DNA of 64,000 nt, from assembly GCF_014203555.1 (NCBI RefSeq), contig NZ_JACHJH010000009.1, positions 1 to 64,000 of the forward strand, read 5' to 3'. This DNA is from Streptomyces olivoverticillatus (GTDB lineage: Bacteria; Actinomycetota; Actinomycetes; Streptomycetales; Streptomycetaceae). A program made the translations under genes and the position numbers. Of the stretch, positions 42,600 through 50,960 are shown in pieces. Within the stretch, counting starts at the first letter, position 1. Each line of letters starts with the position of its first letter. The notes below the pieces were generated by a model. The model had not been told where the DNA came from and made no database searches. It saw nothing but the letters and a program-made list of their open reading frames with translations.

Positions 42600-42628
42600 C
42601 CCTGAGCGTCCCAAGGGGCCGCTCAGGG
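42600..42628. repeat. Hairpin-forming inverted repeat in the miaA upstream region
   Basis: CCCTGAGCG (42600-42608) and CGCTCAGGG (42620-42628) form perfect 9-bp arms with an 11-base spacer that can itself pair (CCC/GGG). It lies between the divergent acidic-protein gene and miaA, 111 bases before the miaA start. It could be an operator shared by both directions. Confidence 0.55.
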
Positions 42629-42739
42629 GCGCCGATCCGCGAACCGGCTCTCGGAACCTCGCAACAGGCAACGAACCCGTCGGCGTCGCGTCACGTCGCT
42701 CGTTCGTGGGGTGCTCGGAAGGTTTGGGACACTGATGCG

Positions 42740-43678
42740 GTGAGAAACGCAGCTCCAGCACCCCGGGTCATCACCGTCGTCGGTCCCACGGCGGCAGGCA
42801 AGTCCGATCTCGGCGTCGCCCTCGCCCGGCACCTGGGCGGCGAGGTGGTCAACGCCGACTCCATGCAGCTCTACCGCGGCATGGACATCGGCACAGCCAA
42901 GCTGACCATGGAGGAGCGGCAGGGCGTACCGCACCACCTGCTCGACATCTGGGACGTCACCGAGGCCGCGAGCGTCGCCGAGTACCAGCGGCTGGCCCGG
43001 GCGGAGATCGACAAGCTGCTCGCCGAAGGGCGCACCCCCGTGCTCGTCGGCGGCTCCGGGCTCTACATCAAGGGCACCATCGACGCGATGGACTTCCCCG
43101 GCACCGACCCGGCCGTGCGCGCCCGGCTGGAGGGCGAACTGGAGCAGCAGGGCCCCGGCGCCCTGCACGCGCGCCTCGCCGCCGCGGACCCGGAGGCCGC
43201 CCGCGCCATCCTGCCCGGCAACGGCCGGCGCATCGTGCGCGCCCTTGAGGTCATCGAGCTGACCGGACGGCCCTTCACCGCCAACCTGCCGGGCGAAGAG
43301 CCGGTGTACGACGCGCTGCAGATCGGCGTCGACGTCGAGCGCCCCGAACTGGACGAGCGCATCACCGTACGGGTCGACCGCATGTGGGAGGCGGGACTGG
43401 TCGACGAGGTGCGCGCGTTGGAGCGCGAAGGGCTCCGCGAGGGGCGCACGGCCTCGCGCGCGCTGGGCTACCAGCAAGTGCTCTCCTTCCTCGCGGGGGA
43501 GTGCGACGAGGACGCCGCCCGCGCCGAGACCGTACGGGCCACCAAGCGCTTCGCCCGGCGGCAGGACTCGTGGTTCCGGCGGGATTCGCGCGTGCACTGG
43601 CTGAGCGGCGCCGCCGACCGGCGGGCGGAACTGGCCGAGCAAGCGCTGGCGTTGGTCGAACGGGCGGTCACAGCCTGA
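42740..43678 (+). CDS. miaA: tRNA dimethylallyltransferase MiaA
   Basis: The 312-aa enzyme transfers a dimethylallyl group to N6 of A37 in tRNAs reading UNN codons, giving the substrate of MiaB. P-loop VVGPTAAGKSDLGVALA, the DSMQLYRGMDIGTAK motif with catalytic Asp, VPHHLLDIWD, VGGSGLYIKG and the C-terminal RALGYQQV and ATKRFARRQDSWFRRD motifs are all present. GTG 42740 is used because it places the P-loop correctly; a weak GAAGG lies upstream. In S. coelicolor this modification affects decoding of the rare TTA/UUA codon of developmental genes. Confidence 0.95.
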   Translation: MRNAAPAPRVITVVGPTAAGKSDLGVALARHLGGEVVNADSMQLYRGMDIGTAKLTMEERQGVPHHLLDIWDVTEAASVAEYQRLARAEIDKLLAEGRTPVLVGGSGLYIKGTIDAMDFPGTDPAVRARLEGELEQQGPGALHARLAAADPEAARAILPGNGRRIVRALEVIELTGRPFTANLPGEEPVYDALQIGVDVERPELDERITVRVDRMWEAGLVDEVRALEREGLREGRTASRALGYQQVLSFLAGECDEDAARAETVRATKRFARRQDSWFRRDSRVHWLSGAADRRAELAEQALALVERAVTA

Positions 43679-43785
43679 TCACGTGATGGCATCGGGACGC
43701 TCCGCACGCCGTTCGCGCCTTCTCCGACGTGCCATCATCAAACCTCGATCGAGCCGTGAAGTCCGGGTTGGGAGGGCGCGTGGCG

Positions 43786-44259
43786 ATGGAGGCCGGCCCT
43801 CGTGACAGACCGCAGCAGCCGCGCAGGGGACACCTCCCGGCAGTGGCCGGGGGAGAACCGGAAACACTGACTCCGGATGGGCCGGAGGACGACGCCGCGA
43901 CCGCCCCGGACGTCACCGCCCCCGCGTCCTTCCGCGAACTGCGCCCGCAGCGCAGGTTGCGCGCCTGGCAGCTCGCTCCGATCGTCGTGCTCGCCGCTAT
44001 CGGCTCGCTGATGTTCGCCTTCCCGCTCGCCTTCGAATTCGGCGACGGCGGCCCCGTCGTCGCCATGCTCGGCCTCCTCCTCAGCTGCTGCGCTGCAGGC
44101 TGGGGCGTGATGGCGGCCCGCCGGGTCGGCTACACCTGGCCCGGCCTGCCGCCGCGCGGCTCCGGGCGCCGCCCGGACTGGCGGTACGTGGCCTTGTACA
44201 CGGCCCTCGTCGCCCTGGTGGTCGTCCTCGCCGTCTGGCGTGTGGCGCGCCTGCGCTGA
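43786..44259 (+). CDS. Hypothetical membrane protein with three TM helices
   Basis: The 157-aa product has a hydrophilic N-terminus of about 60 residues, then helices LAPIVVLAAIGSLMFAFPLAF, VVAMLGLLLSCCAAGWGVMAA and VALYTALVALVVVLAVWRVA, separated by a PRGSGRRPDWRY loop. I recognise no family. GGAGGG 9 nt upstream supports ATG 43786; GTG 43780 is too close to that site. It sits between miaA and dapF in the same direction. Confidence 0.7.
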   Translation: MEAGPRDRPQQPRRGHLPAVAGGEPETLTPDGPEDDAATAPDVTAPASFRELRPQRRLRAWQLAPIVVLAAIGSLMFAFPLAFEFGDGGPVVAMLGLLLSCCAAGWGVMAARRVGYTWPGLPPRGSGRRPDWRYVALYTALVALVVVLAVWRVARLR

Positions 44260-44311
44260 CACTGCGGGCCCGGCAGGAAGCGCTGTCGGTGGTCCCCCGT
44301 ACCATCGAAAC

Positions 44312-45214
44312 GTGAGCACTGCGCAGATCCCCTTCCTCAAGGGACACGGCACCGAGAACGACTTCGTGATCATCCCGGACCACGAGGGGCGCATCGAGCT
44401 GTCCCCGGCCGCGGTCGCCCGGCTCTGCGACCGGCGCGCGGGCATCGGCGCCGACGGCGTGCTGCACGTCGTGCGCTCCGCCGCGCACCCCGAGGCGCAC
44501 GCGATGGCGGCCGAGGCGGAGTGGTTCATGGACTACCGCAATGCCGACGGCAGCATTGCCGAGATGTGCGGCAATGGCCTGCGCGTCTTCGCGCACTACC
44601 TGGAGCGGGCCGGCCTGGCGGAGCCGGGCGACATGACGATCGCCACGCGCGCGGGCATCCGCCGCGCCCACGTCGCCAAGCCGGGCCCCGACGGCGAGCC
44701 GGGCGACATCACCACCGGCATGGGCCGCGCGCTCCTCCCCGAGGGCGAGGTCACCGTCACCGTGGACGGCCGCACCCGGCCCGCTCGCAACGTCAACATG
44801 GGCAATCCGCACGCCGTCACCTTCGTCGACGACCTCGCCGACGCCGGCGACCTGCGGACCGCACCCGGCGTCAGCCCTGCCTCCGCCTACCCGGACGGCA
44901 CGAACGTGGAGTTCGTCGTCGACCGGGGCCCGCGCCACGTCGCCCTGCGCGTCCACGAGCGCGGCTCCGGCGAGACCCGCTCCTGCGGCACCGGCGCGTG
45001 CGCGGTGATGGTCGCGACGGCCCGCCGGGACGGCGCCGACCCGGCCGTGCTCGGCCACCCCGTCACCTACACCGTGGACGTCCCCGGCGGGCGGCTGGTG
45101 ATCAGCGAGAGCCCGGACGGCGCCATCGAGATGACCGGCCCGGCCGTCATCATCGCCGAGGGCACCTTCGACGCCTCCCGGATGGGTGTGTCCTGGACGG
45201 ACGCCGCGGCCTGA
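44312..45214 (+). CDS. dapF: Diaminopimelate epimerase DapF
   Basis: The 300-aa cofactor-free racemase interconverts LL- and meso-diaminopimelate for lysine and LL-DAP peptidoglycan metabolism. Both catalytic cysteines are in context: NADGSIAEMCGNGLRVFAHYL and GETRSCGTGACAVMVA. NMGNPHAVTF is also conserved. GTG 44312 is preceded by TACCAT with a six-base gap, a leaderless-type start. It follows the membrane protein gene by 52 bases. The gene may have its own promoter because of that hexamer. Confidence 0.95.
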   Translation: MSTAQIPFLKGHGTENDFVIIPDHEGRIELSPAAVARLCDRRAGIGADGVLHVVRSAAHPEAHAMAAEAEWFMDYRNADGSIAEMCGNGLRVFAHYLERAGLAEPGDMTIATRAGIRRAHVAKPGPDGEPGDITTGMGRALLPEGEVTVTVDGRTRPARNVNMGNPHAVTFVDDLADAGDLRTAPGVSPASAYPDGTNVEFVVDRGPRHVALRVHERGSGETRSCGTGACAVMVATARRDGADPAVLGHPVTYTVDVPGGRLVISESPDGAIEMTGPAVIIAEGTFDASRMGVSWTDAAA

Positions 45215-45350
45215 CGGGCGCCCGCCGGTAGGCCGCGCGCCGCATCACACCTCCGCCCGCCGCCGTCGATTTCCGACGGTCCGGCTCCCTCGAATGGGTG
45301 ATCCGTTTCACTCTGGGCGAGAGCGGGTGAGCGGTGCGTGATGGGCTCGG

Positions 45351-45356
45351 TAGCAT
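45351..45356 (+). promoter_or_regulatory. Candidate -10 element of the RSH gene
   Basis: TAGCAT lies 57 bases before the RSH start in a 198-base intergenic region. No matching -35 could be assigned with confidence. Confidence 0.35.
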
Positions 45357-45412
45357 CAAGCACCGGTCTGGAGGCGCGAGCCGACCGCCGGTCGACGCTG
45401 CCGGAGGTGCCC

Positions 45413-47545
45413 ATGAGCGCAGAGGCCACGAATGCAGGTGCTCCCGGCCGCAAGCGCGGCCGCCGCATCGACCTGAGACGCCTCGGGCGGGCGGCCCTCA
45501 GCGGCTCCGGCGCCCGCGGCCGCCTCCCCGATGCCATCGACCACGTCGCCAAGGTGCACCGCGCCCACCATCCCGGCGCGGACCTCGACCCGCTGCGCCG
45601 GGCCTACGTCCTGGCCGAGTCCTCCCACCGCGGCCAGATGCGCAAGAGCGGCGAGCCGTTCATCACGCACCCGCTCGCCGTCACCCTCATCCTCGCCGAA
45701 CTGGGCGCCGAGACCACCACGTTGACAGCCTCCCTGCTGCACGACACCGTCGAGGACACCGAGGTGACGCTCGATCAGGTGGGGGAGCAGTTCGGCGAAG
45801 AGGTCCGCTATCTCGTCGACGGCGTCACCAAACTGGAGAAGGTCGACTACGGGGCGGCCGCCGAGCCCGAGACCTTCCGCAAGATGCTGGTGGCCACCGG
45901 CAACGACGTCCGCGTGATGTCGATCAAGCTCGCCGACCGCCTGCACAACATGCGCACCCTCGGCGTCATGCGCCCCGAGAAACAGGCCCGCATCGCCAAG
46001 GTCACCCGCGACGTGCTGATCCCGCTGGCCGAACGGCTGGGCGTCCAAGCCCTCAAGGTCGAGCTGGAAGACCTGGTCTTCGCCATCCTCCACCCCGAGG
46101 AGTACACCCGCACGCGCGACCTCGTCCTCGCCCACGCGGGCCGCCCCGACCCTCTGGAGGCGACCGCGGTGCGGGTGCGCGCCGTCCTGCGCGAAGCGGG
46201 CGTCTGCGCCGAAGTGCTCGTCCGCCGCAGACACTTCGTCTCCGTCCACCGGGTGCTCCTCAAACGCGGCGAGCTCACCGGCTCCGACCTCGGCAGACTG
46301 CTCGTCCTGGTCACGGAGGACGCCGACTGCTACGCGGTCCTCGGCGAACTGCACACCTGCTTCACCCCGTTCATCTCGGAGTTCAAGGACTTCATCGCCG
46401 TCCCGAAGTTCAACCTCTACCAGTCGCTGCACACCGCCGTCGCCGGTGACGGCGGCCACGCGGCGGAAGTCCTCATCCGCACCCACCAGATGCACCGCGT
46501 CGCCGAAGCCGGCGTGATCGCCCTGGGCAATCCCTACGCGGCACCCGACGCCCCCGACGCCGCGGACGGCGAGCGGGCCGACCCCACCCGCCCCGGCTGG
46601 CTCTCCCGCCTCCTGGAATGGCAGCGCGCCACGCCCGACCCTGACACCTTCTGGAGCTCGCTCCGCGACGAGCTGGCGCAGGACCGGGAAGTCACCGTCT
46701 TCCGGGCCGACGGCGGCACCATCGGCCTCCCGGCCGGCTCCAGCTGTGTCGACGCCGCCTACGCGCAGTACGGCGACGGCGCCCACCACTGCATCGGCGC
46801 CCGCGTCAACGGCCGGCTGGCCTCCCTGGGCACGGTCCTGCGCGACGGCGACGTGCTGCACCTGCTGATGTCGCCCGACACCGTCTCCGGGCCGTCCCCC
46901 GACTGGCTCGAGCACGCCCGCACCCCCGCCGCCCGGATCGCCATCGATCGCTGGCTGTCCACCCACCCCGCGCCCGACCCCGCCGCCCCCCAGGCGCCGC
47001 CCACGCCCCCGGCGCCGGGCCTGCCGAGGTCCGCCCCGCGCGCCGCCACCCGCGCCACGCAGGGCCCCGTCAGGGTCGTCGAGGGGACCGGGCCGACGGC
47101 CGCCGGCATCCGCCTGGCCGGCTGCTGCACGCCCGTACCGCCCGATGAGGTCACCGGTTTCACCGTCCGCGGCGGCACTGTGACCGTGCACCGCGCGCAC
47201 TGCCCGGCGGTGGACCGCATGGTGACCGCGGGGCGCCACCCGGTGGAGGTGCACTGGCGCAATCAGGACGGTGCGTGCGGCGCCGACTACCGGGTGACAC
47301 TGCGGGCGGAGTCGTTCAGCAGGCCCCATCTGCTCGCCGACCTGACCGAGGTCATCGCGGCGAAGGGCGCGGCCGTCATCTCGGCGGCCGTCGAGCCCCC
47401 GCACGAGCAGCGCGTCCGGCACACCTACACCCTCCAACTGCCCGATGCCGCCCAACTGCCCGACCTGATGCGCGCGATGCGCCGCGTCCCGGGGGTCTAC
47501 GACGTCGAGCGCGCGGGCCGCCAAGTGGCCGCCGTGCCCCTGTAG
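45413..47545 (+). CDS. rshA: RelA/SpoT homologue RshA, (p)ppGpp synthetase/hydrolase
   Basis: The 710-aa RSH protein has an HD hydrolase domain (about 65-220; SHRGQMRKSGEPFITHP, LLHDTVEDTEVTLDQV, KLADRLHNMRTLG), a synthetase domain (about 260-380; RRRHFVSVHRVLLKRG, FKDFIAVPKFNLYQSLHTAVAGD), TGS (about 425-485), a zinc-finger/RIS region with CCTP and VHRAHCPAV, and a C-terminal ACT domain. The segment that reads DL-x-AVR in RelA/SpoT reads DLGRLLVL here, so the synthetase is divergent. I recall RshA as the second Streptomyces RSH, distinct from RelA near apt. ATG 45413 has GGAGG 5 nt upstream. Confidence 0.88.
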   Translation: MSAEATNAGAPGRKRGRRIDLRRLGRAALSGSGARGRLPDAIDHVAKVHRAHHPGADLDPLRRAYVLAESSHRGQMRKSGEPFITHPLAVTLILAELGAETTTLTASLLHDTVEDTEVTLDQVGEQFGEEVRYLVDGVTKLEKVDYGAAAEPETFRKMLVATGNDVRVMSIKLADRLHNMRTLGVMRPEKQARIAKVTRDVLIPLAERLGVQALKVELEDLVFAILHPEEYTRTRDLVLAHAGRPDPLEATAVRVRAVLREAGVCAEVLVRRRHFVSVHRVLLKRGELTGSDLGRLLVLVTEDADCYAVLGELHTCFTPFISEFKDFIAVPKFNLYQSLHTAVAGDGGHAAEVLIRTHQMHRVAEAGVIALGNPYAAPDAPDAADGERADPTRPGWLSRLLEWQRATPDPDTFWSSLRDELAQDREVTVFRADGGTIGLPAGSSCVDAAYAQYGDGAHHCIGARVNGRLASLGTVLRDGDVLHLLMSPDTVSGPSPDWLEHARTPAARIAIDRWLSTHPAPDPAAPQAPPTPPAPGLPRSAPRAATRATQGPVRVVEGTGPTAAGIRLAGCCTPVPPDEVTGFTVRGGTVTVHRAHCPAVDRMVTAGRHPVEVHWRNQDGACGADYRVTLRAESFSRPHLLADLTEVIAAKGAAVISAAVEPPHEQRVRHTYTLQLPDAAQLPDLMRAMRRVPGVYDVERAGRQVAAVPL

Positions 47546-47761
47546 CGGCGGCAGGGGGCGTACGGGCGCGGGCGCCCTGCGGCCGTAGTACGGAGGGCGG
47601 TTGGGCGCTCGGGCCGGCGGTGGACGGCGTTCCGAGCGGGCGTGACACTCCACTCGTATGTGTCGGCATGGCACTTCGTATGACCATCGCAGACGCTCGT
47701 ACGGGTGGGGCGGCGTCGTGCCGCCACCCTCCGGCGGCCGCGCGCTGATAGCGGTGGACGC

Positions 47762-49234
47762 ATGCCGTACTCACCCGGGAAGCGTTCCCCTCAGCGTCGG
47801 TGGTCCGCCCGCCGCCGTGCCGCCGTCGCCACCGCCGTCGCAGCACTGCTTCTCGGGGCCGCCGCGCCACCCCCCACCCCCCTCGGCATCGGCGACCGGC
47901 TCTTCCCCGCCCTCGGCAACCCCGGCTTCGACGTCACCGACTACGACATCGCCTTCGACTACCGCGCCAACGACCAGCCGCTCGACGCCGTCACCACCGT
48001 CGTCGCCCGCGCCACCGCCGATCTGGACCGCTTCAACCTCGACTTCACCCGCGGCAGCATCACCTCGGTCGTCGTCAACGGCCTGCCCGCCCAATTCACC
48101 CCCGTCGGGGAAGACGTGGCGATCACCCCGGCGCACCGCGTGCCGTCGGGCGGAACGTTCACCGTCACCGTCCGGCACACGAGCGACCCGCGCGGCGACG
48201 GCGACGGGGGCTGGGTGCGGACCACCGACGGACTGGTCATGGCCAACCAGGCGGACGCCGCCCATCACATCTTCCCCAGCAGCGATCACCCCTCCGACAA
48301 GGCCACGTTCACCTTCCGCGTCACCGCCCCCAAGGACCTCACGGTGGTCGCCAATGGCATGCGGCTCGGCCGCAACACCAAGGGCGAGAACACCACCTGG
48401 ACGTACCGGACCCTCCACCCCATGGCCACCGAACTCGCCCAGGTCTCCATCGGCCGCTCCGCCGTGCCGGAGCGCTCGGGCCCGCACGGGCTGCGTGTGC
48501 GGGACGTGGTGCCCGCCGACGAACGGTCCGCGCTGGAGAAGTGGACGGAGAAGACCCCCGACCAGATCGCCTGGATGGAAGGGAAGGTCGGGCCGTACCC
48601 CTTCGAGACCTACGGCGTGCTGATCGCCGACGCCTCGACCGGGTTCGAGCTGGAGACCCAGACCCTCTCGCTCTTCGAACGAGGCCTCTTCAGCACCACC
48701 GCGCTGCCCGCCTGGTACGTCGAGGCGGTCATGGTCCACGAACTGGCCCACCAGTGGTTCGGCGACAGCGTCAGCCCGCGCACCTGGTCGGACCTGTGGC
48801 TCAACGAGGCCCACGCCACCTGGTACGAGGCGCTGTACGCCCAGGAGAAGGCCGGGAAGAAGATGGACGACCGGATGCGCGCCGCCTACGGCCTGTCCGA
48901 CCAGTGGCGGGCAGACGGCGGGCCGCCCGCGGCCCCCAAGGGGCCCGTCCCCGGCAAGAAGGTCAGCATCTTCCGGCCGGTCGTCTACGACGGCAGCGCA
49001 CTCGTCCTCTACGCGCTCCGGCAGAGGATCGGGGCGTCCGCCTTCGAGCGGCTGGAGCGGGAGTGGGTGGCGGCTCACCGCGACGCCACCGCGACCACCG
49101 CCGATTTCGTCGCCCTCGCCTCCCGCGTCTCCGGCCGGGATCAGTCCGCCTTCCTCCACGCCTGGCTGTACGGGCAGCGGACGCCGCCCATGCCCGGCCA
49201 CCCCGACTGGAAGGCCGCGGCGAAACCCGCGTGA
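47762..49234 (+). CDS. Secreted M1-family metallopeptidase
   Basis: The 490-aa protein has a twin-basic signal sequence (RRWSARRRAAVATAVAALLLGAAA) and an M1-type fold: a beta-rich N-domain (VTDYDIAFDYRAN), the exopeptidase-like GFELETQTL in place of GAMEN, the zinc motif HELAHQWFGD, and the third ligand Glu in LWLNEAHATWYEALY 18 residues on. It is shorter than full aminopeptidase N (about 850 aa), lacking the C-terminal helical domain. ATG 47762 follows a TAGCGGT stretch by six bases. An open frame from 47705 is rejected. It is transcribed toward hflX. Confidence 0.9.
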   Translation: MPYSPGKRSPQRRWSARRRAAVATAVAALLLGAAAPPPTPLGIGDRLFPALGNPGFDVTDYDIAFDYRANDQPLDAVTTVVARATADLDRFNLDFTRGSITSVVVNGLPAQFTPVGEDVAITPAHRVPSGGTFTVTVRHTSDPRGDGDGGWVRTTDGLVMANQADAAHHIFPSSDHPSDKATFTFRVTAPKDLTVVANGMRLGRNTKGENTTWTYRTLHPMATELAQVSIGRSAVPERSGPHGLRVRDVVPADERSALEKWTEKTPDQIAWMEGKVGPYPFETYGVLIADASTGFELETQTLSLFERGLFSTTALPAWYVEAVMVHELAHQWFGDSVSPRTWSDLWLNEAHATWYEALYAQEKAGKKMDDRMRAAYGLSDQWRADGGPPAAPKGPVPGKKVSIFRPVVYDGSALVLYALRQRIGASAFERLEREWVAAHRDATATTADFVALASRVSGRDQSAFLHAWLYGQRTPPMPGHPDWKAAAKPA

Positions 49235-49282
49235 CGCTCCGGCGGCGGCATGGGACCATCAACGGGTCGGCGGCGCCGTCGT

Positions 49283-49301
49283 GCCCGGGAATCTCCCGGG
49301 C
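49283..49301 (+). terminator. Short hairpin between the M1 peptidase gene and hflX
   Basis: GCCCGGG and CCCGGGC form a perfect 7-bp stem with loop AATCT, 49 bases after the peptidase stop. It may end that transcript or lie in the hflX leader. Confidence 0.45.
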
Positions 49302-49382
49302 CCCTCGGACGTTGCCGTCACTGGAAGCCCTGCCATGGGGGCAGGCCCCTTCCGAGTACCTCTCAACGATGCAAAGGATCAA

Positions 49383-50876
49383 ATGACCTCCTCTTCTTCC
49401 TTTCCCCAGGACCGGCAGAGTCTCCCGGAGAGCCTTCGGGCCGACGCCCTGATGGAAGAGGACGTCGCCTGGAGCCACGAGATCGACGGGGAGCGCGACG
49501 GCGAGCAGTACGACCGCTCCGAGCGGGCGGCGCTGCGGCGTGTAGCGGGTCTGTCCACCGAGCTGGAGGACGTCACCGAGGTCGAGTACCGGCAGCTGCG
49601 CCTGGAGCGCGTGGTGCTGGTCGGCGTCTGGACGTCCGGCACGGTGCGGGACGCGGAGAACTCGCTGGCCGAGCTCGCGGCCCTCGCCGAGACCGCGGGC
49701 GCCCTCGTGCTCGACGGAGTGATCCAGCGCCGCGACAAGCCCGACCCGGCCACCTACATCGGCTCCGGCAAGGCCCAGGAGCTGCGGGACGTCGTCCTGG
49801 AGTCCGGCGCCGACACCGTCGTCTGCGACGGTGAGCTCAGCCCCGGCCAGCTGATCCAGCTGGAGGACGTCGTCAAGGTGAAGGTGGTCGACCGCACCGC
49901 CCTGATCCTCGACATCTTCGCTCAGCACGCGAAGTCCCGGGAGGGCAAGGCCCAGGTCTCCCTGGCGCAGATGCAGTACATGATGCCGAGGCTGCGCGGC
50001 TGGGGTCAGTCGCTGTCCCGGCAGATGGGTGGCGGTGGCTCCGGTTCGTCCGGCGGCGGCATGGCCACGCGTGGTCCCGGTGAGACCAAGATCGAGACGG
50101 ACCGGCGGCGGATCCGCGAGAAGATGGCGAAGATGCGCCGGGAAATCGCGGAGATGAAGACCGGCCGCGACATCAAGCGCCAGGAGCGCCGGCGCAACAA
50201 GGTCCCCTCGGTCGCCATCGCCGGTTACACCAACGCCGGGAAGTCCTCGCTGCTCAACCGCCTCACCGGCGCCGGCGTGCTGGTGGAGAACGCCCTGTTC
50301 GCCACCCTGGACCCGACCGTGCGCCGGGCCGAGACGCCCAGCGGGCGGCTCTACACCCTCGCGGACACCGTCGGATTCGTCCGGCACCTGCCGCACCACC
50401 TGGTCGAGGCCTTCCGTTCGACCATGGAGGAGGTCGGTGACTCCGACCTGATCCTGCACGTGGTGGACGGCTCGCACCCGGCGCCGGAGGAGCAGCTGGC
50501 CGCCGTGCGCGAGGTGATCCGCGACGTCGGCGCGCTCGACGTGCCGGAGATCGTGGTGATCAACAAGGCGGATGCCGCCGATCCGCTCGTCCTGCAGCGG
50601 CTGCTGCGCATAGAGAAGCACTCGATCGCGGTGTCGGCACGGACCGGCATGGGCATCGAGCAGCTGCTCGCCCTGATCGATGCGGAGCTGCCCCGCCCCG
50701 CCGTCGAGATCGAGGCGCTCGTGCCGTACACGCACGGCTCCCTGGTCGCCCGGGTCCACGCCGACGGCGAGGTGATCTCCGAGGAGCACACCCCGGAGGG
50801 CACGCTGCTCAAGGCGCGGGTGCACGAGGAGCTCGCCGCGGAGCTCCAGCGCTACGTGCCGGCGGCGCGCGGCTGA
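49383..50876 (+). CDS. hflX: GTPase HflX
   Basis: The 497-aa ribosome-associated GTPase splits stalled 70S ribosomes. The HflX N-domain (about 75-215; RVVLVGVWTSG, SLAELAALAETAGALV, DPATYIGSGKAQEL, VVCDGELSPGQLIQLE) is followed by the glycine-rich linker GGGGSGSSGGG, the motif RGPGETKIETDRRRI and a coiled coil. The G domain follows: G1 GYTNAGKSS, G2 Thr in NALFATLDPT, G3 DTVGFV, G4 NKAD. ATG 49383 has AAAGGA 4-5 nt upstream. The N-terminal 60 residues are acidic and variable. Confidence 0.95.
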   Translation: MTSSSSFPQDRQSLPESLRADALMEEDVAWSHEIDGERDGEQYDRSERAALRRVAGLSTELEDVTEVEYRQLRLERVVLVGVWTSGTVRDAENSLAELAALAETAGALVLDGVIQRRDKPDPATYIGSGKAQELRDVVLESGADTVVCDGELSPGQLIQLEDVVKVKVVDRTALILDIFAQHAKSREGKAQVSLAQMQYMMPRLRGWGQSLSRQMGGGGSGSSGGGMATRGPGETKIETDRRRIREKMAKMRREIAEMKTGRDIKRQERRRNKVPSVAIAGYTNAGKSSLLNRLTGAGVLVENALFATLDPTVRRAETPSGRLYTLADTVGFVRHLPHHLVEAFRSTMEEVGDSDLILHVVDGSHPAPEEQLAAVREVIRDVGALDVPEIVVINKADAADPLVLQRLLRIEKHSIAVSARTGMGIEQLLALIDAELPRPAVEIEALVPYTHGSLVARVHADGEVISEEHTPEGTLLKARVHEELAAELQRYVPAARG

Positions 50877-50901
50877 GTCCGCAGCCCCTGCCGAACGGCA
50901 T

Positions 50902-50940
50902 GAAGAAGCCCTCTCCCGGATGCCGGGAGAGGGCTTCTTC
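50902..50940. terminator. 18-bp bidirectional terminator after hflX
   Basis: GAAGAAGCCCTCTCCCGG pairs perfectly with CCGGGAGAGGGCTTCTTC over an ATG loop. It lies between converging hflX and the trypsin-like protease gene and should serve both. Confidence 0.9.
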
Positions 50941-50960
50941 GGTTGGCTGCGGTCAGCCGG

